The notes beneath the pieces were generated by a model. The model saw only the letters and a list, made by a program, of their open reading frames with translations, had not been told where the DNA came from and searched no databases. A DNA stretch of 64,000 bases, from positions 13,798,336 to 13,862,335 of the forward strand of contig NC_049986.1 of NCBI RefSeq assembly GCF_000003815.2. Reading direction: 5' to 3'. Source of the DNA: Branchiostoma floridae (Eukaryota; Chordata; Leptocardii; Amphioxiformes; Branchiostomatidae). Below, one piece after another: positions 1-13,937 of the stretch. Each line of letters opens with the position of its first letter. The stretch's first letter is position 1. The translations under genes and the position numbers were made by a program.

Positions 1-39
1 TCGATTACTGAAAAACGGGAGTAAAAAAGGCAACCGGCA

Positions 40-400
40 TCCAATCTCAAGGGCATAATTTTCCTCTCAAATTGCAGGAAATTCTGTTTTAGAGGGTTTG
101 AAAATCCAAATTGTCCCGGGGGAGTATGCCCCCGGACCCCTGCCCCCTGCCCCAACGCTGTGAAAAAATCCTGGCGAGAACACTGGCGCCCTTGTGCCCT
201 GACGTCTATATTAAGATTATTTTATCGGTTGTTTTTCTAGCCGTTTGATTATGCCTGTCGGGGGGGAGGGCCATGTTGATTTTTTTGAGGTGGAGGGGGA
301 GGGTCACGTTAGATTTTTTTGAGATGGGGGGAGGGCCATCAAAAATTTTTCGATCCGACTTCCAATGCACCAGCCCTCCCCCCCAATAAATATCGTACGG
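40..400. repeat. Diverged repeat sharing a module with the 1.2-kb transposon family
   Basis: The stretch from about 80 to 160 (GCAGGAAAT...GAGGG...CCCGGGGGAG.ATGCCCCCGGACCCC) matches, with substitutions, the inner part of the elements at 4381-5630 and 20768-21999. It is followed at about 258-345 by two to three diverged units of a roughly 40-bp G-rich sequence (GGGGGAGGGTCACGTTAGAT type). No terminal repeats or target duplication could be found, so it is either a fragment or a member of a separate family using the same module. Confidence 0.5.
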
Positions 401-3400
401 TCCCTAAGCCCTACCACTAGCACTGCATGTATTTTCACACCAGACATATTGATGTGTTGGCCGGATTGGCAATAAAATGAAACAAATGGCTGTGATTCTA
501 AAATATTACAAATATCACTAAAACCAGTGGTGAAAATTGGAACGAATTCAAGAGAATAACTTTGGAGGAGGGTTCTGCACCCCCTCTCATTAGAAAAACA
601 GCCCCAATACAGAGCAAACCAGAGTTCAATACACGAATGAACCTTTCCAGACTATAACACATGTGTTGCAGCTTCCATGGATCAGAAAAGTCAATCTTGC
701 AAAGCTCTACAATATTTCAGGCTGAAAACGTCAATATTTTCAAGCATAGTGGCTTTTGCAGTTTCAACAGTAATCACTGTAGGGCAATTCATCACCCTAC
801 TATATACACATCCCACAATAACACATCCAACATGTTACACTGTCCAGGCTGGGCCAAAGGTATGGCTATTGAGATGAATGATTTGACCAGAAAAGATGGT
901 GTGCCTGTAGCCAAGATGCCAGGACCTCAGTACTTTATGGAAGTATAGCTTAGGGCACAGACATTTTATTCTGACCAAAAGGAATTGCAGAACTATTCGA
1001 AGTTTGGCTATTGATATCATCTTTGTGGTTAAATACACAAACAGTATTCCTTTAAGACATGATAATTCTTAATATAAATAACACATATAGCCTGCAGACA
1101 AAGGATTTGGTGATAGCTTGAGTTTTTTCTTTGGTAAAGCATGTACCACTCAGAGAACATTATAATGCATCAATACACTAAAATGTGAAACATAAATTTC
1201 TGTGCCTTCATCTTGATTAACATGTTTCAATTTAAGGACCAATAAGATGGTATGGTTTTAGTATCCATATGGCAAAATCTATTCCCATCCTTTTTCTTTT
1301 CTCTTACTAAGTCTTAGGCACATTCCCAATCTACACGTATGCCATAACCCTGACCTAGTTCCAGAGGTACGGTACAAGATATGCTCAACCTAATGGCAAG
1401 ATCTAATGGCAAAATCCATACCGTACAAGACGGTTCCTATTGCTAAAATTTGGCCGCTCCTGATTCATGGCACTAAACCACCGTTTGGCTGCTATTTACC
1501 CGAAGCACCAATCCACTGACCCTACGCAACAATCTCCTAAAGTGACAACGAATGGAATAAATCCAGGACACTAATTGGCCCTTTCTCCCCGCAATATGTT
1601 TCTCCCATTATGGCTCCTATGAGATTTATGAACCAAGTGTTTTAAAACTCTGTTATTTTTCCCCATTATCCATCATCTTCGACAAGCAGAGTCCGTTAAG
1701 CCAGATATATTGTCGTTGCTATCGATTTTACTTGACAAAACAGACTAGCTTAGGTCCCATCTGCACTTTACTGTTAATTCTTTATGTAAAGCTCTCCAAT
1801 AAAGGTCTCGTGTATGCTATTCACTTCGAGGTATAAATGTATTTGAGGTATTAGAGTAGAACGTATACCAAATTGGTTATGATTTTTAACAAATAACAAA
1901 ACATGCTGGGCAGAGTAAATGCAGATATTCCAACACTTGTTCCATGTATTGGACCCACTCAAGCATCAACATTTAATGAAACACAAGGGAAATACTCACA
2001 CCTAGACGACCTATACATGCATATCCTTTATATATAGGTCTGCACTTTATTGAGAGTACACATACACTACATGGTATCCTGGTTTTGATGCAGATAATTT
2101 TTTTTTCATATCAGTAAAATTTACCTGGTCCCTGAACTCAAATGTACCCCATTCTAAATGGATGGACCATCATTCTGTGCACCAGGTTTTCAATTGGCTA
2201 ATTATCTCCTTTGGAAGTCCGTTTTAACCCCTCCCCACCCTAATGTGTCTTCCTTTCTGGCGGAGACCAGGGGGTCCGATTTTACAAAGATTTCACATTG
2301 ACCTCTTCCATCTCTTTTCGGGTCATCGCAAGAAGACTGGATAGGAATACCAATAAGCTTGCATGTTGATGTGCCATGTTCTTTATTTTGCTTGTTCAAC
2401 AAGAAGCCAAAACACGGCACCATTTTTGGCAGTGTGGATCCCTGGGCGGGTCTGGTGCTTTCTCACCAAACTGAGGCTAACCAGGGTGTTGACTCTGACC
2501 ACAAGGTCACGACCTGCCAGAGTTCAGGTCTGGTAAATGCACCTTCTCAAATGTCCTGACAGAGGTCCTTCATTTCCCCTCCATCCTCCTTAGCCCTCCC
2601 AGGGGCACCTTTAGAAGCTTCTGCAAGGCTCTAGGATATTTACAGAGCAATCTGTCTTGGGAAATGTAAGACCAAGGGAGAGGATGGAGTCTGCCTGAAT
2701 GTCTCCATTATGTATGACTAGACTGGCTGTCTGTCTGGGCATTCCATAACTTCAAGGCTCAAGGCCACATGTACACTAAGTCTTTCACAGTGGTCAGGGG
2801 AAACCAGAAGTTTTCTGGATGGTTCTCAAATTTCCAAAAATAAAAACGGCACTTTTAAGAAGATAAAGGACATCTACTCTCATCCACACAAGTGTCAAGG
2901 TACATGTTGGAACCTCATATCAACACTGAACTGTAGGACTAGGAAGCAACAAAAACTTGGTTTATCAGTCTTAAATCAAATGTGTCCTTGTTCCATGCCT
3001 AAAAATATCCAAGTCTGATACACAGCTTAATTACCCTTTCTTCACCTTTCCTGATTTCAAATATACCTCATTCCTCCTGGAATTTCTATGAGTCAATACT
3101 TCCTAATTGGACAAGAAACCTCTCTTTCAGGGGTTCCCCTCCCTGACCTGAAGGTCTGACCTTTGCTGTGACCCTACGACCTCTAATAGCAATCCCCCCT
3201 CCCCAGAAGGTACAATACCTGTTACAGACTCACTGTTGATTACAGAGATCTGCCCAAGACTGATCTTCTGCCTTCTAGCTTATCTGATAATGGTCATGGA
3301 GAACATGGATTCTTTAGAGGGGCCTATGGCAAATTGACTTAATGTTCTTCCACCAGTGACAATCTGTGGCAGCTCATCTAGACAGGACCATTTGTCATAA

Positions 3401-4380
3401 AAAGAAAACTCTCTCAAGGTTATGAAGTTGAAAAATAGGCTCCAGAAAGGGCGGATCTTGCATCAGCATCAGCATTCATGCAAAAGGTTAGAAGCCAACG
3501 TGAGAAAAATGGGCACAATTATGCTGGCTGGCTGGGAAAGATTGGAACATGTGAGGTTCATTTTCAACAGACAGGGAATACATGCACTCTGCCCTACCTG
3601 TACAAAATACGGAAATAGACTGTAAGGCCACACTGATTTAATTTGTTGGTTCTCAGATTTTTAAAAATAAGGCTAAATTGAAATATCAACCTGCTTCTGA
3701 TGGGAAAGTCTGTACCTTGAAAAAATCGTTTTAGGCAGTGAATATCCTTCAGTTTAATTTCAACCTCAAAATGTCTAAGTATCAAGGAAATAACATGATA
3801 TTTAAGCCTAAAACAATTTCAGGTGGGAAGGGGTGGGGCCTTTACAGTAATGCCCAAGGAAACTTTTAGCTCCTTGAATGGTAAAATATTTGTGATGAAA
3901 TCATCATTCATTAGGTGGAAATGTGGACAATGTCATTGTATTGGTTAGAAGTCTCTCTTTGGTCATCGCTGATGCTGACAGACGATCACGATTGGTTGGA
4001 AGTGTAGCTAGTTTCCCAACATTGACTTTTATTCCAATCATGGACCATGAGGTCAAAGAGTTTTATAACCAAACTTTTAATCTTTGATACAAGCTGACGC
4101 TAGAAAACTAGGTCAAGCACAACCACATGCCTCAATTGCCATAAGAATCATGTCCTGACATACTCCAATATAATGGCTGCCTTCATGCCTTTATGACTGG
4201 CCTGAGCCTATGGACAAGTATTCCCTATCCCACAATGTTTCATGCAAGAGACACTGCTGACTGGAGGTGCAGGCACGATCGATGGGCTTTTACTTCATCC
4301 CCAAACGGTGTCCTTTAAGGGTCATTTCATCTCAATATCCTGATTCCTCATGCACAACCTTTCTGGCACTCCAGAGGAAT

Positions 4381-5630
4381 GAGGGTCTACATGGGGGGTC
4401 TTGGTAACGCTTAACGGTGAATTCAGGAGGCCCGGTAACGCTTAACGGTAAATTCAGGAGGCCCGGTAACGCTTAACGGTAAATTCAGAAGACGTTACAA
4501 CGCATAACACTTAAGCAACATTGACGTGCATTCCTATTCATACAGCGATATCTAGAGTAGTTATATCAATGGGTGAAAATATCCGACTAATGACATGTGA
4601 GAAGCAAAAGGTGCCCAGAACCCGGAGGAATGACAGGGACAATGTCCATGACATCTGTAAATTGACGGAGGCAGATCTAGAGTTCCCGGCCCGCCACAGA
4701 GACGCGGCGGCAGCAAATTTCTTATGGAAGAATCGAGCTATTGTTTCAGCACATGGAGCGCCGAAGGCGCGACGCATCCCAGGGGGGTCCGGAGGTATGC
4801 TCCCCCGGGAAAATTTTAAAATCAAGACCCTCTTAAATGCTATTTCCTGCATTTTTCGGCAAATTTTGCCGACCGACTAAGCTAGGTTGATTTTGACATT
4901 TTCAAATTACACATGATTATAGCTTTGGCCTCCACCCCCAGGGCCCCCGACATATTTTACAATTTCGATTCGAGCTCGGAAGGCACGAAACGTTACAATA
5001 TAAGTCCGGGGAAATTTTAAAATCAGGACCGTCTGAAACGCCATTTACTGCCTTTTGAAGGACAGATTTTGCTAAATTAGATATAACATTTTATTAGAGC
5101 GAAAAGGTTTTTTTTTTGTGCGAAAACCCACGCCCCTAACATATTTTCGCCATGTCGTCGTAAGCGCCAAGGGCACAAGCCGTCGCAATGGAGGTCCGGA
5201 GAAACCCCATTTTCTGCATTTTAGGAGTACTTTTTGCCCGAAACTAAGCTTGACACTGAAAACTATATGAGTGATAAAGTTTTTGAGGGCAACGCTTCCT
5301 CAACATATTTTACCCTGTCCAGAGCCGAAGGCAGGGAGGCTCGGAGAAATTTTGAAATATGGACCCTTTGAAACGCCATTTCCTGTATTCTCAAGGGTTC
5401 TATGTGGCATTAGACTTCGTGTGTATAACGGGTTACGAAGAATTTCTTGGTAACGCTTAACGGTGAATTCCGGATAACAAATAACGATTAACGTTGAATT
5501 AAAACGACCAATAACGCCTCACGAAGAATATGCCAATAACGATTAACGTTGAATTAGAGCGGGTCGGTAACGATTAACGGTGAATTAAAATGGCTCGTAA
5601 CGCTTAACGGAAAAAGGCATGCAGACCCTC
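4381..5630 (+). mobile_element. Non-autonomous DNA transposon, 1250 bp, copy 1
   Basis: The ends are imperfect inverted repeats: GAGGGTCTACATG at the left and the complement of GAGGGTCTGCATG at the right. The flanks carry a 6-bp target duplication, AGGAAT, at 4375-4380 and 5631-5636. Just inside each end are direct repeats built on GGTAACGCTTAACGGTGAATT. The interior holds about four diverged copies of a module of roughly 150 bp (GGAAATTTTAAAATC..GACCCTCT..AA.GCCATTTCCTGCATTTT followed by a CCC.AACATATTTT segment). No transposase is present. A second copy lies inverted at 20768-21999. A 6-bp duplication is uncommon; of the superfamilies I know, Dada and IS3EU make duplications of about this size, but assignment is open. 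Confidence 0.85.
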
Positions 5631-6028
5631 AGGAATGGCACCAAACAGCTGGCTGGGAAGATGGGAATTGCTGATGGAAAAGGAATGGCTGCGTCCCCCT
5701 AGCATATATTCTCCAAACTGCAGAGGTTCTTTCCAGGAAAGCAGCCCTTGATCAATTAATTTCCTGTGAGCTGAAAGCTTCTCAGCTCCTGACAATTGTG
5801 TGTTGAAAAACCATTAGTCTAAAAATTGAGTAATAGAAATGTTTCCTTTGGAGCTTCCTGTAGTTTCTACTGTTTTGAGAAGAGTTTCAATGGCTAGAAC
5901 AATCAGGTTAGCTGGTCTCAATATACCACAGGAAGAAGATAATTTACATGAATTCTTTTAGTTATACCAGTAGCCGTTTGAGTTCATTGAGTTGTTACAG
6001 GGAAAGTCTCAGTGTGACCATCACCCAC

Positions 6029-6137
6029 CTTTTTGTTGGCCTTGAAGACGTTACACTTGAAGACATTGTTGGGGCCGTCTCGACAGATGTAGCTGAAGAT
6101 CTTCAGATCCTGGGAGTCATGTGACACGTAGAATATT
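6029..6137 (-). CDS. NOS1AP: NOS1AP coding exon 5 (end of residue 111 to residue 147)
   Basis: This exon has 109 nt. The first base completes the arginine codon from exon 4 (AG|A), then 36 codons follow: [20 protein letters not shown], then [16 protein letters not shown]. It forms the central PTB strands, and [17 protein letters not shown] is essentially invariant in NOS1AP. The acceptor follows a pure T tract (TTTTTTTTTTCAG); the donor is AAG|GTGGGT, phase 0. Past the donor the frame reads VGDGHTETF, unlike the SQAMRIVRTVGQAFE-type continuation of vertebrates, so the exon ends here. The exon is flanked by two 1.2-kb transposon copies in opposite orientation, one 399 bp beyond its 3' side and one 14.6 kb beyond its 5' side. 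Confidence 0.93.
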
Positions 6138-6401
6138 CTGAAAAAAAAAATCATACATGAAACTTCAGTAAAATGATTTCCTAGAACTTCAGAAGAAGTA
6201 CAAGCGGAAGTCAATCTAATAAACAGACTAAATACAGAAAGTCAAATAGTAATATTTTTTTCAGGTTAGTAACAAAATCATGGCTTAATTCTAAAGGTAG
6301 AATTTTACCGTCACATCGTGCGAGCATGTGCACACCAGTCCAGTTTGAGAGAGATTAGGTTGTAGTTTCCTAATACTTTTTGAAGAGTCACCAACTTGAT
6401 A

Positions 6402-6613
6402 TACTGTAAATGCAGAAATGTTCGCGGTGGATTAATGTTCGCTGCTTTCGCGGTGACTACTTCACCGCAAACTTAAATCCACCGCGAACATTTTTCTATT
6501 ATGGTATTAGGCTGCAGTCTATGGTGTTACCGCGAAATTAAATCCACCGCGAAAAGTCCCTTTTCCCGCTACCGCGAAATTAAATCCTCGCGAACTTAAA
6601 TGCATTTACAGTA
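6402..6613 (+). mobile_element. 212-bp MITE (TACTGTAAATGCA ends), copy A
   Basis: The element begins TACTGTAAATGCAGAAATG and ends AAATGCATTTACAGTA, so the terminal inverted repeats are 13 bp (TACTGTAAATGCA) including a TA that probably marks a TA target site, as in Tc1/mariner-type MITEs. The interior has repeated GTTCGCGGTGGATT and ACCGCGAA(A/C)TTAAATCC motifs in both orientations, making it foldback-prone. There is no ORF. I associate this family with amphioxus and other marine invertebrates. Confidence 0.85.
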
Positions 6614-9600
6614 TTGCCTCTTTTTCATTTACATCTCTACTTGTAATCTGAGCTGCAAAACTTGTCACTTTGGAACCTTAATACCTTTATCACCATTGCC
6701 AAAGCCTAAAACATCACTATTTGTATCAATGTAACTTTATACCTGCCATTACTTCAAACTTATGGCAATTTTACTATTAGCAACCTTGAACTTCTTTCTA
6801 TTGATATCAGCAGGGTAATTTGTATACAGTATAGGTAGGTACTTTTATATGCAAGGTGTAAGGGTTACCACACTGTACAATGGTGTGGTATACAGATAAG
6901 ATTGCTTGTGTTCATGATGACAAAGCCACTGACAAATGCCTCACATTTTACATCCCTAATACCATCCATAGACAATAAGACCTCCCTGTATGTAATAAGC
7001 CCAGACATTGGTTCTCACATTGTACAAGGTCACCTTGAAGCAGCTGACCCAAAATAGAACTCATACTTCTGAGTTGGACCTGTCAGTGGCGATGCGGCGA
7101 GATGGGGATCATTTGTGCACCCTTAATGTGGGATTGGGCTATAAATCCGCCCGGCTAGAAAGGACCTCCATTCACGGTGGATTCGTTTTTGATGTGTCCA
7201 TCGCGGAAGGAGCAGTTTGGCTCAACATGAATCCTGCACACGTCTATAAAACAGCAAATTGCACGAAAAATTTATGGGCCAGTGTCCCTTCCTGGTGCTC
7301 AAGTACAGTTTGTCACCGGGGAGACTATTTTAGAAGCTTCCTCACTTGCATCTCACTCTGTGATGGAACTTTCAAGGCCAGGAATCGCTCCAGCAGAATC
7401 ACCTTAGGGGCCAATCTGATGTCTACAACATAACAAAAGGAAGTCCTTTCCAAAATCAAAGGTACTGGTATGATTACCCAGGACTACCGTATACTGCCTA
7501 AGTAAGATCTCTATATCTGCACATTGTGTTTTGGTCACATCCACAGATGCTAGGTTATGTCCTTGTGAAATAGTAGACTCTCTGACATCTAGAGTTCTGT
7601 ACGCAGACAATTTTTACTTTTAATGTACAAGTGTGTGTACGCATATATTGGACGAGGGATTGTTTAATTGAACACTCTCAAGTGATGCCACTTCTTAGGA
7701 CATTTCTCAGGTAGTTATTACAGCTGCAGGTGCCTCTGGTGGCTGTAATTATCACTAATCAAACAAGATTATCAGTCTTCCTTTGTGAGGGTAAAGCTGT
7801 ACATGTAAGTAAAGTTTACAGCTACTTTGTGCTCCTCCTAAGGGCTATAGAGGAGTCATCTCTAGGCAAACATCAGTGAAAAGTCACAGTTGCAAATGTA
7901 CTGTGATGGAATAATAAACTGTTTCCTCTGCCTCTTTGCACACTTAACACAACACAATTTAAAAGACAACTGCTCTTATAATTATCATGGAGAACAAAAG
8001 CATTCAGCCTTTGATGTTCGTCCGAGGAGGAATTCGAGCCAGAGGTGACACTTCAGAGTTTCCGGCACCACCTGTAATACATGTAATCAAACACAGCAAG
8101 GCAGCCAGGAAAAAGGCAGGTGCTTAAAGATGTTGACATTTGAGTGCCCCCCATTTACCCACCTGCCAGGAGCGGGGATGCTTTTAGCTTAAAAGGTTTT
8201 TCAGCCTCAACTGAGCAACCACGAGCTAGTTTAATTGTTTACGAAGAGAAATTCCATTTGGAAACCTGTCAAACCATTTAGATAGGTCAACTCTTTTATG
8301 CCTTTGCCCTGACATCTAACATCACATTAGACAGGGGAAAAACATCTTCCTCTCCGATTTTTCTTCTTGAATCAATACAAAACACATTCATTTAGATTAC
8401 AGGCAACAGAAAGAAATGATAACAGCTAACCACCCAAATAGTTTGTTATTATTTTCTAACCATTTGTAACTCACAAATTATTGCTTGAAAGTGGATGCTA
8501 TCAAACCCTACAGGGGCAAGTATGCAGGATACATACGTCAATGACACACGTAAATACTGCTGCAAAAGTTAGATATAGACTCCCAACTTCCTAAAGAAGA
8601 TAATGAATACACCTGTGCTGAATCAAACTCAAAAACTTTCTACATTATGAACCATCACCACAGACACTGCAAACAACACATAACCTCAACCCATGAATCC
8701 CCTGCAAGTGGCAGACATGACCTTTTAAAAGGACCCATCAATTTCATGAATATTGACAGAACACTACGAATAATAAGGTCGGATGTAGAAAGTCAGCATC
8801 TTTTGTAAATGTCTCGGGAGGAACAGAAAGGTGAAGAAGTGATGGCTACTGGCATTTCATTATCCTGCAATCTACCTCTGGGGTATTGAAACTATGGGAA
8901 ACATTATGATCCATTTATTGACAGTTTACATTAAAAATATCGCCTGCAGTGCAGAGATAGTTAGGACAATTTGCCCAACCAATTTTCAATCTTGTCAGGA
9001 AAATTACATCGTTTTACCTGTCTGATTTTTCCTACGCTGTCAGGACTGCAATCATGCGTTACATTATAGGAAATCCATAAGCCCCTCCCTGGGGCTTCAA
9101 TCAACAGTGCAAATTTTGCACTTTTTTTGACAATATCAACCTACATCAACTCAGCAGGGGCTATCCCACTGGCTGAGATCAAAATGCGAGGCAAAAGCTT
9201 ACCCAGCATTTCCTGACAATCCACAATCTTGTCATGTTTGCAGGTAAAACTGAAACATGACACCTGCAGATGCACATGTATGAGGGTAACTCATACAAAC
9301 TTCCACACAAAATGTTAATTCTACACATGATCTTGAGTTTGTAGCACCTAATATTTCATGAAAACCTGGCAACTGTCTAAAAGTTCTCCATGAACCTGTG
9401 ACCAAAGTGGCTATATTGACAACTCTATTCAGCCTGTGGGGGTTGAATGTCCTGTACTTGTATGGCAGGTGACTCTAAATCACATATCTCAGTTGTGCAG
9501 TTGGTGCTCCCCACTCGTGCGCGAAATGTCAGCAGCTTAGAGCAAAACAAAAGGCCCTGTGGTACATCAAAACAGACTATTGGCCTTGAGCTAGACTTCT

Positions 9601-12600
9601 ACTTGGGTAGGACCTACCCAGATGGGAAATGAGATGTCAAAAATTAATGTTGTAGGAGACTGACAAATAGGAACAATGGAGCCTGTGGATAAATGATCCC
9701 AGAGTTGTCTGTAGATTGCTCTGTAGATTACTTGTGACTTAAGTACTTCTACATGCATCTATTTCTGCAACAAGTTTATTTATTTAAATTATAGCCTGGC
9801 AATCAGCTGTATGGAATTGTGGAGAGGACAGAAGAGACTCCGGAGCTATAATACGGCTGGATACCAGGCTAACAAGTTTAAGGGTGTCAAAATGCTACTT
9901 ATTCTAAGTCTGCCTCCTGATTTGCTAGCAGGAGAACCTCGACTCATTATTGACACTGAAAGAATGAAATTCAAAAAAATGGATTCAGGCCAGTCAGTCT
10001 CCTTACAACTCAGCATGGGAACAAACTTGGACCCAAGCCAGCAGGACACACAGCACAGAACACACAGCAAGACAAACAAACAATAGGCCGAAAACAATAC
10101 CTCTGATTTCTTGGAGGTTACAAACCCAAGTTGGATGATCTTCAAGCAGGTAATACGCATGTGCACATTGATGTAGGATGAAGACATTTACGTTTACATT
10201 GTAAAGCTAGTATATGGATGTTATAATTGTGTTACCTCCATGATAACTAGTAATTTTCACCTATCTGCTAAAATAGCCACAGTGCACTTCTGCAAGTATA
10301 TTGGGCCCTGTCTCCACTGGAACTGATTAAACTTTAAAGGGGTCTAGACAAACTTTAGTGGAGAAAGTAGATTCTAATCTAAACTAAATGAATTGAACCA
10401 GTTTCTTATCTGCTGCTACAGCCAGGCCAATGAATAGCACTTCACTTTATGAATACCGTGCTAGGCTGTGGAGGATAGGGGAGGATGGAGGAAGAGAGTC
10501 ATGTCCATCCATACAACCAGCACGCCTGGATGGTGATGATGATGCCAGGCTGTCATTCTACAACCAAATTTGTTTCACCTGAAACTGGGCTGAGCCTCTT
10601 TCTTTCATTTATGACTTCCCCTGGACTAGCCCGGTTCTCTACATTCTCTACAAATCTTTATGACTTTGGACCTTCAACTCAAAGACTGTCAATCCTTTCA
10701 ATTCTTGCATCTTAACATAATCTTGAAAGATTGCATCAATATTGCTTTACTTTCTTAAGTTTCTTTGTAAGTTTCTTTGTAACTATGAAAAACTTTATAA
10801 ACTTCTAAGGCTTCTAAGTCCTTTGGGTCTTCTTGTGCCCACTTTCATTTTGTTCTATCAATCTTCAACAGATACAGGAGCCACGATTCAAAAACTCCAG
10901 GCAATATTCTGTCTCCACCTTTTGACATGGCGTGCCTCCAAGAAGCTCTGTCTCAAATAAACGACCTTCACCAACCATTTGGTACCCAGCGACATATTCG
11001 GAACAGGTGGGTGCACAATATTACATCGTTAAGCCTCCTTAAGCGGACCCACCATCTTGCACGTGTCATTTGCAGATGACCTTGGGGCAGCCACTCAGGG
11101 AAGACGTTGCTGTTTGAGGAAATATTGCGCATATTAAGAAAATATGGGAAGTCAAATTTGCAGCCCCTGCCTTCTGCAAAGCCCACCACCTGGTGCCCTG
11201 GAGGGATCAGGATGTCATGTGGGATCTCTTCCAAACAAGTGCAATTCTCCTTCCAAAATAACCCCTGACTCACCTCCAACAAATAAGCATCATTACCTAC
11301 ATTCACGTTTACAAGTACATTCGTTAAAAGTTTTCTGAGCAAGGCGACCTGAAGTAGCCTGATGGAATTCTGTCCCGCCCAACTTTGCCGGCTCTAGGCA
11401 GGGAGATATAGCCTCAGACAGCGGAGTTTGTGTTTGTTACATAGACTAGACTTGAAGGTTTTCTGACATTTTTTCCTTCCCCATCATAATGTCAACACTT
11501 GCCTGGACATTGAGTTATTAACATTCCAACAGCATACTTTCTTATCAAGAGAGAAGGAAATGCCAGCCAAGTGAGCAGAATGGTATTGTCATCAACTTCA
11601 AGTACCTAACCTTCCAACTAACCAGAACGTATAATTACGTATCTAGTTACTTGGAAAGCCAAACTGATTGGAATAACAAACATTTGCTGGGAACCCCTAG
11701 AACCTGAGAGAGGAACGAACTGACATACATGTACTATATTTATAGTATTAAGATTATCTGAAAGAAATCAATTTTGGCATGTGGACAGGTTTTATCGGCT
11801 GTTATTCAGCTTTTGTCCCAGTGAAATTTTCCTTACATCCACTACCCTTTCCTGCCATTGACATAAAGTCTGTTAGCAAATGCTTGGAAATTGTGACACT
11901 AGTATGCACAACACCCAAAAAATTCTCTCACCATCAATTATAAAATAATGAGGTGAGGCACATATTGCACTTAACATATGCCTCACTCTTGATTTCCTTG
12001 GTACTTCTTAGTTTCAATATCTAACTTGGCCCCTCTACTTTTAATGGAATAGTCCACTATAACAATAGCATAGCAGGATTGATGACCACTTGCAGAAGGA
12101 AATACCACCAGCTGGTGTCCAGGTAAAAGTCATGACCTCTGACTGAACAGCAGTTCAATAACTCCTTTGTACTGTAATACAATTAAAGATGGTGTAATAG
12201 GTTCCTACAAAGTTTTTTACACAACAAGTTCAAGTTGAAGTGCCATTGGGGCCAGCTGTGCAGGAAGGGTGGGTGGGGACATTGAACTTGATGGTGGAAG
12301 CCTCAAGGACACAATCAAACAGAAGAGTTTTCTTTTGGTCAAACCAACATCAAGCATATTCATGGTTAAATGAACAAATTATGACGCATTTAAGCATATC
12401 TTGAGACTGAGAATGTTCCAGTGAGAATTGCGGAATCTACAAGAAATCTAACTAACAGGTGACAATGTCTTTTCCATTTAGCTTCCCTTTCTGTTCCAGG
12501 GAGAGAATACTCCATGCGGCCCTGACCCCAGGCTAACAATAAATCAACAGCCCTAATTTGGGTGATCCCTGTCAACCTAAGTCACATTCTAGAATTACAA

Positions 12601-13937
12601 AGGTCATTACCCCATCCCTTGGAAACCAATTACTGCAGAAGAGAAAGATGAAGCGTTCCACTTGTACATGTAGTTTGTGAAATGTCTACAGTCCATCAAT
12701 AGTCAAAGGGAATCTTTGCCAATCTTGCAGCAGATAATGATGCTCTCCTACTGTGATTATATCAGATTTCAATACAGGGACAAAAGCACACAGTAACACT
12801 CCATTATCAATGTTGGTGATTTGCAAACAAAACTTTCAACTATATGTTTGTTAGATTGCTTTTGTCATTTTGCAGTGAAACTACTTTTTGGGGGAGCTTA
12901 GGTGTAAAACTTCTGTATAATGCAAAGTAGCAGAAAAACACACACTTGGGTAAACTTTGTGCACTTGGCTATGAAAACAAATTGTAGCAAACTGCATTGC
13001 AATATCAATATTGAATATTAAATTATATTGCTTTGAATTTGAAATGACAGCCAAGACAAAAAAAAACACCAAACAAGACTCATCACACTTCTCAACCTGA
13101 CAGCAAGGTCGGAGGCCCTCACCTGTCTCTGACCTTGTGTCAACACTTCTTATAGAAGACAGGTTTCCTATGATTTTCCCTGGGAAATCACATAATTTCC
13201 TTAGGTACAGATCTGGCCATCTCCTTTAAGCTGGACTTGACATTGTGCTGACACAGGTCAGACCTGTTGCACCATGGGAGGGCGAGGTAGCTTCCTGTAA
13301 AGAATACTTGGCAATGACCCAGTCACCTCCCTGTGACCTTGCTGTGCCCTTGGAATGTAAATTATTTCCTTTAAGACTGTTCACACACTTCCTGTTTCCT
13401 TGTGGTAGAGATTCAATAGTCTTTTGTGTTTTGTCAGACACATTCACTTTGGGTTCCTTCCATCTCTCTTCCGTATAATTGATGTCAACTTTTGTGTTGG
13501 TTGAACTTTAAGTTCTTGTCTGGGACTTCAGCCACTCCACCACTCCACTGAACTATGGGTAATGATTTTGTGTCATCTAAGTCCATGACTCAGATGTTTT
13601 TGTGCTACATCTCAACATGAATGTTTTCTGTTCTTAGTGCGTTCTCTCCCATCACTCGATGACCTATGATTAAAGCAACCCCACCGCCGCCGCTATACCG
13701 CTTCATGTAGCAGGCGATCCATAAATCCCTGAACAGTGAAAGTTTGTTTCACAGTGACAGTCACACCAACTACTCCATTGTTATTGCTCTTTATGACACG
13801 AGACAGTTACATGGAAGTATAACATTTTCATTGGTGCTACTTCAAATATTTCAGGGCTAAGTGAATTAATAGCAATATAGCCAGATGCCAATCACCAAGA
13901 AAGGCAATTTTCTCCATTTTTGTTACACGGAATGTAT

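Larger units (their letters stand above)
1..6028 (-). other. NOS1AP: NOS1AP intron 5, partial, open at the left edge
   Basis: This is the start of the intron downstream of exon 5, with donor GTGGGT. I looked on the minus strand for the next expected exon (the AMRIVRTVGQAFE region that closes the PTB domain) and did not find it. The stretch holds a transposon-related fragment at about 40-400 and the complete 1.2-kb element at 4381-5630. From 420 to 4374 I see AT-rich non-coding sequence with only short chance ORFs. Confidence 0.75.

Noticed and set aside
4521-4880. Overlapping ORFs within the 1.2-kb transposon (both strands; counterpart at 21544-21849)
   Set aside because: The two copies share a peptide beginning AFKRVLILKFSRGS in one frame, but indels break it differently and the opposite strand is equally open. 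This is repeat sequence without transposase motifs, not a gene.
7008-7433. 141-codon ORF on the plus strand
   Set aside because: It was considered as a nested gene. There are no domain motifs and no promoter or partner exons; treated as chance.
8020-8060. tRNA B-box-like word (AATTCGAGCC)
   Set aside because: No matching A box or cloverleaf stems around it.
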